A DNA stretch of 8,867 nt from Chitinophagaceae bacterium (GCA_947463105.1 CANHSD010000121.1:1-8867); one strand, 5' to 3'. Positions 1 to 6,468 are shown, numbered from the stretch's first letter. The notes: generated by a model not told the origin, from the sequence alone. Numbers and translations: made by a program.

Positions 1-732
1 GGTTGCGCCAAACAATTCAACTGCACCGCCATCATATCCATAGTCATAACTCAATGCCCAACATTCCTCAAACCGGTTGTTGGAAATATTGTTGTTTGAG
101 CTGCCGATTACCATGGGGTTTGCCCCATAGTCGTCATCCGGATTCACTGAAGTGGGAGTATTTCTTACCATGCGCATGTTGTGCATGTAGTTTCCAGTGA
201 TGGTTGTGTTATCAGATCCTGCCATAACTGCAATACCAACGCCTACAAGTGAAATATCACAATTCTTGATGCTGCAATTGGGTGAATTTTCTATGTTGAT
301 GGCATAGCTGATTTTCGCTTGCACCGTATGGTCGGTCGTACTGATGGAATTGTCAACTATTTTGATTCCGTCAATGACAACGTACTGTTTGTTGGTGATG
401 TTGATGATGTCAGTGATGGCATTGTTGAATTCTGGCAGATTTCCAGTGCCATAGTTGGAATAAACAATTGGGGCTGAGGCCGAACCAGACCTTGATATCG
501 TCAAGCGTCCGGAGAAAGATTGCCCCCGTTTGAAAAACACATTGTCACCCGGATTCAACAATGTTGTTCCACTGTTTACCTGTGCGATTGTTTTCCATGG
601 GAAAGCCAATGTGCCATTGGCCGTCGTTGCAGTAGATGAAGGATCTACATAATAATCGGTAGCAAATGAAGCAGTGTTTGAAAGCCCGATCAGGGCCACA
701 ACCATCAGCACGAATTTTGAAAGTGTTTTCAT
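1..732 (-). CDS. Secreted right-handed beta-helix protein (N-terminal part)
   Basis: The reading frame is open from an ATG at 732-730 to the left edge, giving 244 complete codons with no stop, so the C-terminal part lies outside the window. Residues 1-24 form a clear signal peptide: a lysine near the start, a hydrophobic core (FVLMVVALIGL) and a likely cut after SFA, so the protein is exported. After the YYVDPSS start of the mature chain come features common in secreted beta-helix proteins: PWKTIAQVNS, NPGDNVFFKRGQSFSGRL and SGSASAPIVYSNYG. From about residue 118, Asn- and Gly-rich turns recur (NCSIKNCDIS, NTTITGNYMHN, NNNISNNRFEEC, DGGAVELFGA), as expected for parallel beta-helix coils. Such folds are typical of polysaccharide lyases and of surface adhesins; no catalytic residues can be assigned from this part, so the substrate is unknown. 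The gene is divergent from the HipB-like gene. The fold and export are well supported; the function is not. Confidence 0.85.
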   Translation of the reverse strand, partial: MKTLSKFVLMVVALIGLSNTASFATDYYVDPSSTATTANGTLAFPWKTIAQVNSGTTLLNPGDNVFFKRGQSFSGRLTISRSGSASAPIVYSNYGTGNLPEFNNAITDIINITNKQYVVIDGIKIVDNSISTTDHTVQAKISYAINIENSPNCSIKNCDISLVGVGIAVMAGSDNTTITGNYMHNMRMVRNTPTSVNPDDDYGANPMVIGSSNNNISNNRFEECWALSYDYGYDGGAVELFGAT

Positions 733-870
733 GTTTGTTTTTTTTAGGGGGGGATTGGATGTTAAAACTAATTGCTAAATAATCGTTTAATTCTGTCTTA
801 GTGAAAAATCAATTTTTAAAAAATGATGGATATTGTTTTTGCCCATGATCTTTATACATCAGTGAACATG

Positions 871-878
871 CAAAGGTA
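871..878 (-). promoter_or_regulatory. Candidate -7 box for the beta-helix gene
   Basis: On the minus strand these bases read TACCTTTG, a full match to the Bacteroidota -7 consensus TAnnTTTG. Transcription would begin about seven bases further on, leaving a leader of roughly 130 bases. No good TTTG is seen about 20 bases upstream; only a TTTT/TTTA stretch lies nearby, at a shorter distance. It is therefore a candidate only. Confidence 0.4.
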
Positions 879-980
879 ACGTGACATTACACTAAAATGG
901 TATGTGATAAATGCTAAAAAAAACAGCGGAACGCATAATTTAATTTGTTGTCAATGCAATGCTCCAAAACCTGAATAATA

Positions 981-1002
981 TTTATACCTGAAGGGGTATA
1001 AA
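981..1002. promoter_or_regulatory. Palindromic operator 1 of the HipB-like repressor
   Basis: The arms TTTATACC (981-988) and GGTATAAA (995-1002) are perfect 8-base inverted copies around a 6-base spacer. The core arms TATACC and GGTATA recur in slightly shorter form at 1023-1038, with centres 39 bases apart. Antitoxins of the HipB type bind paired palindromes upstream of their own gene, so autorepression is the natural reading. The operator lies where a promoter is expected; AATATTTA at 977-984 is a poor -7-like match that overlaps it. Confidence 0.75.
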
Positions 1003-1022
1003 ACACCATGAAACCAAAAATC

Positions 1023-1038
1023 ATACCCGAAAAGGTAT
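1023..1038. promoter_or_regulatory. Palindromic operator 2, just before the repressor start
   Basis: The arms ATACC (1023-1027) and GGTAT (1034-1038) flank a 6-base spacer, the same design as operator 1 with shorter arms. It ends three bases before the ATG at 1042. The spacer and right arm include AAAAGG (1030-1035), which could serve as a weak ribosome-binding site, so DNA control and translation signals overlap here. Confidence 0.65.
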
Positions 1039-1041
1039 ACC

Positions 1042-1248
1042 ATGAACACAAGTAAGTTTGTAAAGGAAAAACGGAAACAACTCAAGCTTTCTCAAACTGA
1101 ATTGGCGATGCGCGTTCATGTTGGGCTGCGCTTTATCAGGGAGTTGGAACAGGGTAAAAAGACCCTGAGGATGGATAAGGTCAACCAGGTGCTGAATTTT
1201 CTTGGCTTTGAACTGGGGCCCGTAGAATGCACCAAAGAAGAAACATAA
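1042..1248 (+). CDS. HipB-like Xre-family transcriptional repressor
   Basis: This 68-residue protein is a single helix-turn-helix domain. The core is at residues 17-39: SQTELAMRV forms the first helix, and the segment GLRFIRELEQGK is typical of HipB-type antitoxins that act with HipA kinases. The following TLRMDKVNQVLNFLGFEL is the usual end of this family. The protein should dimerise and bind the two palindromes directly upstream, repressing its own gene. The ATG at 1042 gives a full-length domain and follows operator 2. What is odd is the partner: HipB genes normally lead straight into hipA, but here only 44 bases separate the stop from the start of an M16 peptidase gene and no kinase-like sequence follows. 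It is therefore either a solitary repressor or an antitoxin that lost its toxin. Family assignment is firm; the target and role are inferred. Confidence 0.88.
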   Translation: MNTSKFVKEKRKQLKLSQTELAMRVHVGLRFIRELEQGKKTLRMDKVNQVLNFLGFELGPVECTKEET

Positions 1249-1266
1249 TATGCTGATTTTGATCTA

Positions 1267-1274
1267 TATATTTG
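1267..1274 (+). promoter_or_regulatory. Candidate -7 box for the M16 peptidase gene
   Basis: TATATTTG fully matches TAnnTTTG and lies 18 bases before the ATG at 1293, which would leave a leader of about a dozen bases. There is no TTTG at the expected distance of about 20 bases upstream, so the peptidase may instead be read through from the repressor promoter. No terminator is seen between the two genes. Confidence 0.35.
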
Positions 1275-1292
1275 CATTATCAATTTTACTCC

Positions 1293-4106
1293 ATGAGAAA
1301 GTATTTAGCTTCAATCAATTTTGTCATAGCATTTTTTCTTTCCGTTTCAATTTTTGCCCAGGTTGATCCTTCATCAAAACTTCCTTTTGATGCTAAAGTA
1401 ATCACCGGAAAGCTAGACAACGGCCTTACCTATTATATAAGGGAGAATAAAAAGCCAGAGAAGAAAGTGGAATTGCGCCTGGTCATCAAGGTAGGTTCGA
1501 TCATGGAGGATGATGATCAACAGGGTTTGGCGCACATGGCGGAGCATATGGCTTTTAATGGCACAAAAAATTTCAAAAAGAATGATATTGTTTCCTACCT
1601 GCAAAGCATAGGAGTAGAATTTGGTAACGACCTGAACGCCTATACCAGCTTTGATGAAACTGTCTATATCCTGCCCATTCCAACTGACCAACCTTCTAAT
1701 CTTGAAAAAGGGTTTCAGATACTGGAAGATTGGGCACATCAGGTGACATACCTCGATGAAGACATCAACAGCGAACGGGCCATCATCCTTGAAGAGAGCC
1801 GCATGGGCAAAAGTGGGGAAGAGCGGATGTTCAAGAAAATCTATCCTGAACTTTTCAAGGGTTCCAAATATGCACAGCGCCTTCCTATCGGGATGGATAG
1901 CATCATCAAAACATTTAATCCTGATGCCATCAGGCGTTTTTACCAAGAGTGGTACAGGCCTGATTTGATGGCGGTGATCGTGGTTGGTGATATTTCAAAA
2001 GCCGATGCCATGAAATACATCAGCAAACATTTTTCATCCATCCGTTCTGCTTCAAACAAAAAACGTGATTTTGCCAGCGTTCCTGCTTACGCAGAAAACA
2101 AGGCCATGGTGGTTACAGACAAAGAGGCCACGGGTTACCAATTTTCCATCAACTATCCTGCAATGCCTTCTCAAACTCCTCAGACGATTGGTGAGTACAG
2201 AAAAGAGTTGTTGAACAATTTATATACCTCACTTTTGGGCAATCGCCTCCGCGAACTAACCCAAAAAGAAAATCCTCCCTTTGTTTATGCGGGCGCCAAT
2301 TTTGGTGGCTTTGCCAAAAATTATCAATCTTTCAGCATCGAGGGCAGCACTGGAACCAACGATGTGCAAAAAGGAATTGAGGCCACCCTCGTTGAACTGG
2401 AGCGGGTAAAGCGATTTGGCTTTACTGAGCCTGAACTTGAAAGAGCCAGAAAGAACATCTTGACTGCGTATGAAAGGAGTTGGAACAACCGTGATAAAAC
2501 GGAATCAAGCCAATTTGCCGACGAATACATCAGGAATTTTACAGACAAAGAAGCTGTTCCAGGAATAGATGCCGAGTTTGAGATGATCAAGCAATTGTTG
2601 CCTACCATCAAACTTGCTGAGGTCAATGCCATCACTGATCGCTTTAAAAATGAGAAGAACAGGTTTACCTATGTGATGGGCCCTGCAGCAGGGGCAAAAC
2701 TGCCTTCCACAAACAACATCGTGGCCATGCTCGATGCAAAGGCCAGTGACCCTTCCATCAAGCCTTACGAGGAAAAATTGATTGCCACCAATTTGCTTAC
2801 CAGTATGCCCAAGGCAGGAAAGCTGGTGAGCAGCAAGAAAAATGCCTTGCTTGGCACAACAGAATTGTTGCTTTCCAACGGGGTAAAGGTCTCACTCAAG
2901 GTTACTGATTTTAAGAATGATCAGATCCTGTTTTCTGCTACCAGGTATGGCGGTCTGTCCAACTATTCCCTCAAAGACAAGTACAGTGCAGAAAATGCTG
3001 TTTCCATGGTTGCCAGCATGGGTGTAGGGGCTTTCAGTCCAACAGACATGGGAAAAGCCCTGGCAGGAAAGTCAGCCATGCTCAGGCCATCCATCGCCAA
3101 TTATACCGCGGGATTTTCAGGCAACAGCAGCAAGAAAGACATTGAAACCCTTTTCCAGTTGCTCAACCTTTATGTGAAGGAACCCCGAAAAGACAGTGCC
3201 TTGTATAAATCAGTCATCCAGCGGGGCAAAGCCCAGGTAGCCATGCTGGGGGCCAATCCACAGGTAGCCTTCATCGATACCCTGACCAAGGTTTTGTACA
3301 ACAACAATCCCCTGGCACCAACAGCCGTGCCTAAAATTGAGAATTTTGACAAGATTGATCTGGATCGCTCAATGGCCATTTACAAAGAGCGCTTGGGCGA
3401 TGTAGGTGGAATGAATATTGTCATTGTTGGCAGTTTTGATGAAAAGGAAATGATTGCGTTATTGGAAAAATACGTGGCAGGATTGCCTGCAACAGGGAAA
3501 TCTATCTTTACTGACAACAAAGTGAAACTGTTCACAGGAACAAATGATTTCAGGTTCAAAAAAGGGAAGGAAGACAGGAGCCTGGTCATTGGAATTTTGC
3601 ACGGTGAGATACCGTACAGTGAATCAACTGCTTTGAAGTTCAGCGGATTGGGAGATGCCATGAATATCATCATCACAGAAGAGATGCGCGAGAAGATCCA
3701 GGGAATCTATGGAGGCAATGCCAATATTGAATACAGCAAAATTCCTACAGGCAGGTTCCAGCTGGTGCTTCAGTTGCCCTGTGGCCCGGCAAAAGTGGAT
3801 ACGCTCATTGCAGCCTTTAACCATGAGTTGAAGCAGATGGCAGACGTAGGCGTTGCCCAATCCTATGTAGACAAGGTTAAAAAAGCCTGGCTGGAAAAAT
3901 ACAAAGTAGAGGCAAAGACAAATGAATACTGGCTCTCTGTATTGCAATCCATCAACAGGGGAGAAACCTCTGCTGATCGTATCCTTAATGCTGAAAAATA
4001 TTTCAACGCATTGTCTACTGCAGACATCAAAGAGGCGGCAGGTATTGTGATGAAGTCTTCTGGAAAAATGATCGCTGTTCAGATGCCAGAAACCAGTAAG
4101 CAATAA
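1293..4106 (+). CDS. Secreted M16 (pitrilysin-like) zinc metallopeptidase
   Basis: The product has 937 residues and four M16 modules, the usual length for the large M16 peptidases of Bacteroidota. Residues 1-22/23 are a signal peptide (MRKYLASINFVIAFFLSVSIFAQ), so it acts in the periplasm or outside. The inverted zinc motif HxxEH is HMAEH at 81-85: His81 and His85 bind zinc and Glu84 is the catalytic base. The third ligand is probably Glu168 within SERAIILEE, with Glu161 as the other conserved acid. Residues 35-170 and about 206-390 form the active half; about 524-640 and 693-870 repeat the fold without HxxEH, the expected inactive half of the clamshell. The family cuts peptides and small unfolded proteins. 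I chose the ATG at 1293 because it starts exactly at the signal peptide; a TTG at 1272 would add seven residues before it. The oxidase-like gene follows after 15 bases. The natural substrate cannot be told. Confidence 0.95.
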   Translation: MRKYLASINFVIAFFLSVSIFAQVDPSSKLPFDAKVITGKLDNGLTYYIRENKKPEKKVELRLVIKVGSIMEDDDQQGLAHMAEHMAFNGTKNFKKNDIVSYLQSIGVEFGNDLNAYTSFDETVYILPIPTDQPSNLEKGFQILEDWAHQVTYLDEDINSERAIILEESRMGKSGEERMFKKIYPELFKGSKYAQRLPIGMDSIIKTFNPDAIRRFYQEWYRPDLMAVIVVGDISKADAMKYISKHFSSIRSASNKKRDFASVPAYAENKAMVVTDKEATGYQFSINYPAMPSQTPQTIGEYRKELLNNLYTSLLGNRLRELTQKENPPFVYAGANFGGFAKNYQSFSIEGSTGTNDVQKGIEATLVELERVKRFGFTEPELERARKNILTAYERSWNNRDKTESSQFADEYIRNFTDKEAVPGIDAEFEMIKQLLPTIKLAEVNAITDRFKNEKNRFTYVMGPAAGAKLPSTNNIVAMLDAKASDPSIKPYEEKLIATNLLTSMPKAGKLVSSKKNALLGTTELLLSNGVKVSLKVTDFKNDQILFSATRYGGLSNYSLKDKYSAENAVSMVASMGVGAFSPTDMGKALAGKSAMLRPSIANYTAGFSGNSSKKDIETLFQLLNLYVKEPRKDSALYKSVIQRGKAQVAMLGANPQVAFIDTLTKVLYNNNPLAPTAVPKIENFDKIDLDRSMAIYKERLGDVGGMNIVIVGSFDEKEMIALLEKYVAGLPATGKSIFTDNKVKLFTGTNDFRFKKGKEDRSLVIGILHGEIPYSESTALKFSGLGDAMNIIITEEMREKIQGIYGGNANIEYSKIPTGRFQLVLQLPCGPAKVDTLIAAFNHELKQMADVGVAQSYVDKVKKAWLEKYKVEAKTNEYWLSVLQSINRGETSADRILNAEKYFNALSTADIKEAAGIVMKSSGKMIAVQMPETSKQ

Positions 4107-4121
4107 TCTAAATCAGCCACT

Positions 4122-4742
4122 TTGTTGTTACCCGTTGAGCCAGAAGAAATCATTGACCTGCCTTTCGTAGAAAGCCTTTGCTGGAAAATGCTGGTAGAAG
4201 GCGCCACCAACCGGAAGAGTGCCATGCACCAGGCTGTCATTTCCACAGCAAAAGACAACCATGCGTACATGAGGACTGTAGTGCTCAGAAGAGTGGATGC
4301 TGGTTCCAAAAAAATCTATTTGCATACAGACAGCAGGAGCAAGAAAATGGAAGACATCAACAGAAATGAACACCTCAGCTGGCTGGTATATGACCAGACC
4401 CTTCGCACCCAGATCCGCCTCAGTGGTCATGCCATCGTCCATCACATGGATGAACTCTGCAGCGAACAATGGAGCAAGACGGGCCACCACAGCCGACGGT
4501 ATTACATGACCGATCAGCCGCCATCAACCGAACTTGAACAGCCTTCCACTGGCCTCAATCAGGCATTGACGGATTTTGATTATTCGATAGAAGAAAGTGA
4601 ATCAGGATTTCAACGATTCGTCGTTGTTGAAACTTGCATCGATTGGATGGAGTGGTATTATACCCACAGCAAAGGCAACCGAAGGGCTGGGTTTACCTAT
4701 AACAATGGCAGCCTATTCAATGCCACCTGGTTGATGCCTTAG
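4122..4742 (+). CDS. Pyridoxamine-phosphate-oxidase-like FMN-binding protein
   Basis: About 206 residues with the split-barrel flavin fold of the pyridoxamine 5'-phosphate oxidase group, closest in style to the Alr4036-like branch. Visible landmarks are ATNRKSAMHQAVIST (28-42), RTVVLRRVD (51-59), KKIYLHTDSRSKKMEDINRN (63-82, the FMN phosphate region), TQIRLSGHA (96-104), WSKTGHHSRR (117-126) and the C-terminal DWMEWYYTHSKGNRRAGF (174-191). Whether it makes pyridoxal phosphate is doubtful, because this branch is largely uncharacterised; a general flavin oxidoreductase role is safer. No ATG is available: the frame is open from the peptidase stop, and the first possible starts are tandem TTG codons at 4122 and 4125. 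The ATG at 4188 would delete the conserved N-terminal segment. No Shine-Dalgarno sequence is seen. The 15-base gap suggests co-transcription, perhaps reinitiation, with the peptidase. The family call is good; the exact start is uncertain. Confidence 0.85.
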   Translation: MLLPVEPEEIIDLPFVESLCWKMLVEGATNRKSAMHQAVISTAKDNHAYMRTVVLRRVDAGSKKIYLHTDSRSKKMEDINRNEHLSWLVYDQTLRTQIRLSGHAIVHHMDELCSEQWSKTGHHSRRYYMTDQPPSTELEQPSTGLNQALTDFDYSIEESESGFQRFVVVETCIDWMEWYYTHSKGNRRAGFTYNNGSLFNATWLMP

Positions 4743-4747
4743 CCTGT

Positions 4748-4779
4748 TTTGGTTGGGACGCCCTTTTGATGTACCTTTG
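4748..4779 (+). promoter_or_regulatory. Bacteroidota-type promoter of the helicase gene
   Basis: TTTG at 4748-4751 and TACCTTTG at 4772-4779 are separated by 20 bases, matching the TTTG and TAnnTTTG consensus. Transcription should begin near 4786, giving a leader of about 90 to 115 bases before the helicase start. No clear terminator for the preceding gene is seen, so some readthrough into the helicase is possible. Confidence 0.7.
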
Positions 4780-4860
4780 CAGCATTCATATAGTCTCTCG
4801 ACAGCCCTGTTATTCTTACGTGTCAAAGTTCATCAGGTCATTTTAGGGCAGGTTATATAG

Positions 4861-4879
4861 CATCTGACAGGATCAGGTG
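4861..4879 (+). promoter_or_regulatory. Leader hairpin covering the possible GTG start of the helicase
   Basis: CATCTGA (4861-4867) pairs with TCAGGTG (4873-4879) through six Watson-Crick pairs and one G-U pair, around the loop CAGGA. The 3' arm contains the GTG at 4877, so folding would hide that start. A second copy of ATCAGGT at 4832-4838 could compete for the same arm, and GCCCT (4804-4808) with AGGGC (4845-4849) could close a larger upstream loop. Regulation is an inference. Confidence 0.45.
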
Positions 4880-6244
4880 TCCACTTTTAAATCATACATT
4901 TTGTTATTCAAGGACTTAAACCTCATTGAGCCGATCTTGAGATCGCTCAATACAGAAGGGTACACAACACCCACACCCATTCAGGAAAAATCTATCCCCG
5001 TTGCCTTATCTGGCCGCGATCTTTTGGGATGCGCCCAAACTGGAACCGGCAAAACCGCAGCGTTTTCTATCCCCATTCTTCAGCACTTGCATGCAGCCAA
5101 ACAATCCGGAGGCAAACAATACAACAGCATCAAGGCACTGATCCTAACCCCAACCCGAGAACTGGCCATTCAGATTGAGGAAAGCATTGCTGCTTATGGC
5201 CGCCACCTCGACCTCAAGCACCTTGTTATTTTTGGTGGGGTTTCACAACATCCCCAAACCACAGCCCTCCGCCAAGGCACTGATATCCTCGTGGCTACAC
5301 CAGGAAGGTTGTTGGACCTGATGCAGCAAGGCTTCATCAATTTGGCTTTCATCCAGATATTTGTATTGGATGAGGCAGACAGGATGCTTGACATGGGATT
5401 TATTCATGACGTGAAAAAAGTCATTGCCAAACTTCCCACAAAAAGGCAGACCCTTTTCTTCTCTGCCACCATGCCAAAAGAGATTGCTTCATTGGCCGAT
5501 AGCATCCTTGACAGCCCTGTCAGGGTTGAAGTGACCCCTGTCTCCTCAACTGCTCAAACCATCCAGCAATCGATGTATTATGTTGAAAAGGACGACAAGA
5601 AAAAGCTGCTTGTTCACCTATTGGAAGACAAGTCGATTGAGCGGGTACTGGTTTTTGCCAGAACCAAGCACGGATCTGATAAAATTGTCAAAGACCTTCA
5701 CAAATATGGCATTGGTGCAGAAGCCATCCATGGCAACAAATCACAAAATGCAAGGCAAAGAGCCTTGTCCAACTTCAAATCCGGCACTACACGCGTGCTT
5801 GTGGCAACAGATATTGCCGCAAGGGGAATTGATGTAGACAACCTTACCCACGTGATCAACTATGAATTGCCCAATGTTCCTGAAACCTATGTGCACAGGA
5901 TTGGCCGTACGGGCAGGGCAGGTGCAAGTGGTATCGCCTTTTCCTTCTGCGATCATGAAGAAAGGGAATTTCTCCGCGACATTCAGAAACTGATTGGCAA
6001 CTCCATTCCGGTGGTCAATGACCATCCACATGCAATGGAAGTTTCCGCCACTGATTTCCGCAGGGCTATGCCCCAAAGTCCTGCACAAAGGCCACAACAG
6101 CCGGGCAGAAGGTCATACGCTTCCTCCGACAGGGCTCCGCAAAGAAGCCATTTTGAAGATCGGTCTTCCCAAAGAAGCTTCTCGTCAGAAAGGGCTCCAC
6201 AAAGAAGTGCTGGGTCTAAGATTGTCCTGAGAAAGGCCAATTGA
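4877..6244 (+). CDS. RhlE-like DEAD-box ATP-dependent RNA helicase
   Basis: The 455-residue protein carries the full set of helicase motifs: Phe11 and the Q motif TPTPIQ (31-36), motif I AQTGTGKT (53-60), Ia PTRELAIQ (92-99), Ib TPGR (141-144), II DEAD (165-168), III SAT (196-198), IV VLVFART (257-263), V ARGIDVD (315-321) and VI HRIGRTGR (340-347). It unwinds RNA using ATP, typically in ribosome assembly, RNA decay or cold adaptation. After the core, residues 400-455 form a basic, Ser/Gln-rich tail with three decapeptide repeats, probably an RNA-binding extension. There is no ATG start: an in-frame TGA at 4865 limits the start to GTG 4877 or TTG 4901. TTG 4901 places the start directly before LFKDLNLIEPI, where relatives usually begin, so it is at least as likely as the GTG given here. 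The gene has its own promoter and an intrinsic terminator. Confidence 0.95.
   Translation: MSTFKSYILLFKDLNLIEPILRSLNTEGYTTPTPIQEKSIPVALSGRDLLGCAQTGTGKTAAFSIPILQHLHAAKQSGGKQYNSIKALILTPTRELAIQIEESIAAYGRHLDLKHLVIFGGVSQHPQTTALRQGTDILVATPGRLLDLMQQGFINLAFIQIFVLDEADRMLDMGFIHDVKKVIAKLPTKRQTLFFSATMPKEIASLADSILDSPVRVEVTPVSSTAQTIQQSMYYVEKDDKKKLLVHLLEDKSIERVLVFARTKHGSDKIVKDLHKYGIGAEAIHGNKSQNARQRALSNFKSGTTRVLVATDIAARGIDVDNLTHVINYELPNVPETYVHRIGRTGRAGASGIAFSFCDHEEREFLRDIQKLIGNSIPVVNDHPHAMEVSATDFRRAMPQSPAQRPQQPGRRSYASSDRAPQRSHFEDRSSQRSFSSERAPQRSAGSKIVLRKAN
6128..6217 (+). repeat. Three tandem 30-base repeats in the helicase tail
   Basis: Copies start at 6128, 6158 and 6188 with an exact 30-base period and encode residues 418-447 as DRAPQRSHFE, DRSSQRSFSS and ERAPQRSAGS. 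The first 21 bases of each copy are best conserved (ending CAAAGAAG). The frame is kept. Such basic low-complexity tails are common in DEAD-box proteins and are thought to hold RNA without sequence preference. Confidence 0.8.
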
Positions 6245-6304
6245 TCAGTTGAAGAAAGCAGTCTCTCTGGCCTTATATTAAATATATTTGTAATGTATTT
6301 TAGG

Positions 6305-6347
6305 TGCTGTCAGATGCATTTACACTTGCGTCTGGCAGCATTTTTTT
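6305..6347 (+). terminator. Intrinsic terminator of the helicase gene
   Basis: The arms 6305-6317 and 6328-6340 form a continuous 13-base-pair stem (eleven Watson-Crick and two G-U pairs) around a 10-base loop, followed by seven T (6341-6347). It lies 60 bases behind the helicase stop. On the minus strand no T run follows the stem, so it acts in one direction only. Confidence 0.93.
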
Positions 6348-6427
6348 GCAAAATGCCGCAAAAGGATTGTCAGAAGGTTTAATTGACTTACGATTTCCGA
6401 AATCCTGCCCCATTTTAACATTCCTTT

Positions 6428-6459
6428 TTTGATTCATAGCGTTGCAGGGCATAGTTTTG
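6428..6459 (+). promoter_or_regulatory. Bacteroidota-type promoter of the ABC exporter operon
   Basis: TTTG at 6428-6431 and TAGTTTTG at 6452-6459 lie 20 bases apart, the same geometry as the helicase promoter. Transcription should start near 6466, leaving a leader of about 85 bases before the ATG at 6552. Confidence 0.7.
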
Positions 6460-6468
6460 CACGCGAAT

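Larger units (their letters stand above)
733..1041. other. Divergent intergenic region
   Basis: This 309-base AT-rich stretch separates the minus-strand beta-helix gene from the plus-strand repressor gene. It holds a candidate minus-strand promoter at 871-878 and two palindromic operators near its right end (981-1002 and 1023-1038). A run of seven G at 747-753 lies close to the beta-helix start; on that gene's strand it reads as seven C followed by an A-rich stretch just before the ATG. No protein gene, RNA gene or terminator could be recognised in the rest. Confidence 0.7.

Noticed and set aside
3..200. 65-codon plus-strand frame at the left edge
   Set aside because: It overlaps the beta-helix gene in antisense; the His/Cys-rich translation fits no family.
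1272..1292. TTG at 1272 as the peptidase start
   Set aside because: It would add seven residues before a normal signal peptide and would lie inside the TATATTTG promoter box; the ATG at 1293 is better.
1249..1292. Remnant of a hipA gene
   Set aside because: Only 44 bases are available and no frame resembles the HipA N-terminus.
1413..1946. 177-codon minus-strand frame
   Set aside because: It lies fully opposite the M16 zinc-site region, whose plus-strand protein is clearly real; its own translation shows no family features.
3624..4103. 159-codon minus-strand frame
   Set aside because: Shadow of the C-terminal M16 domain; no recognisable motif and no promoter or start signal.
4743..4771. 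Possible terminator after the flavoprotein gene (GGG, ACG, CCC, TTTT)
   Set aside because: The stem would have only three pairs and a three-base loop, too weak to call.
6283..6290. TATATTTG box before the terminator
   Set aside because: No TTTG lies at the right distance upstream, and a transcript from it would start right at the terminator stem; most likely chance in AT-rich DNA.
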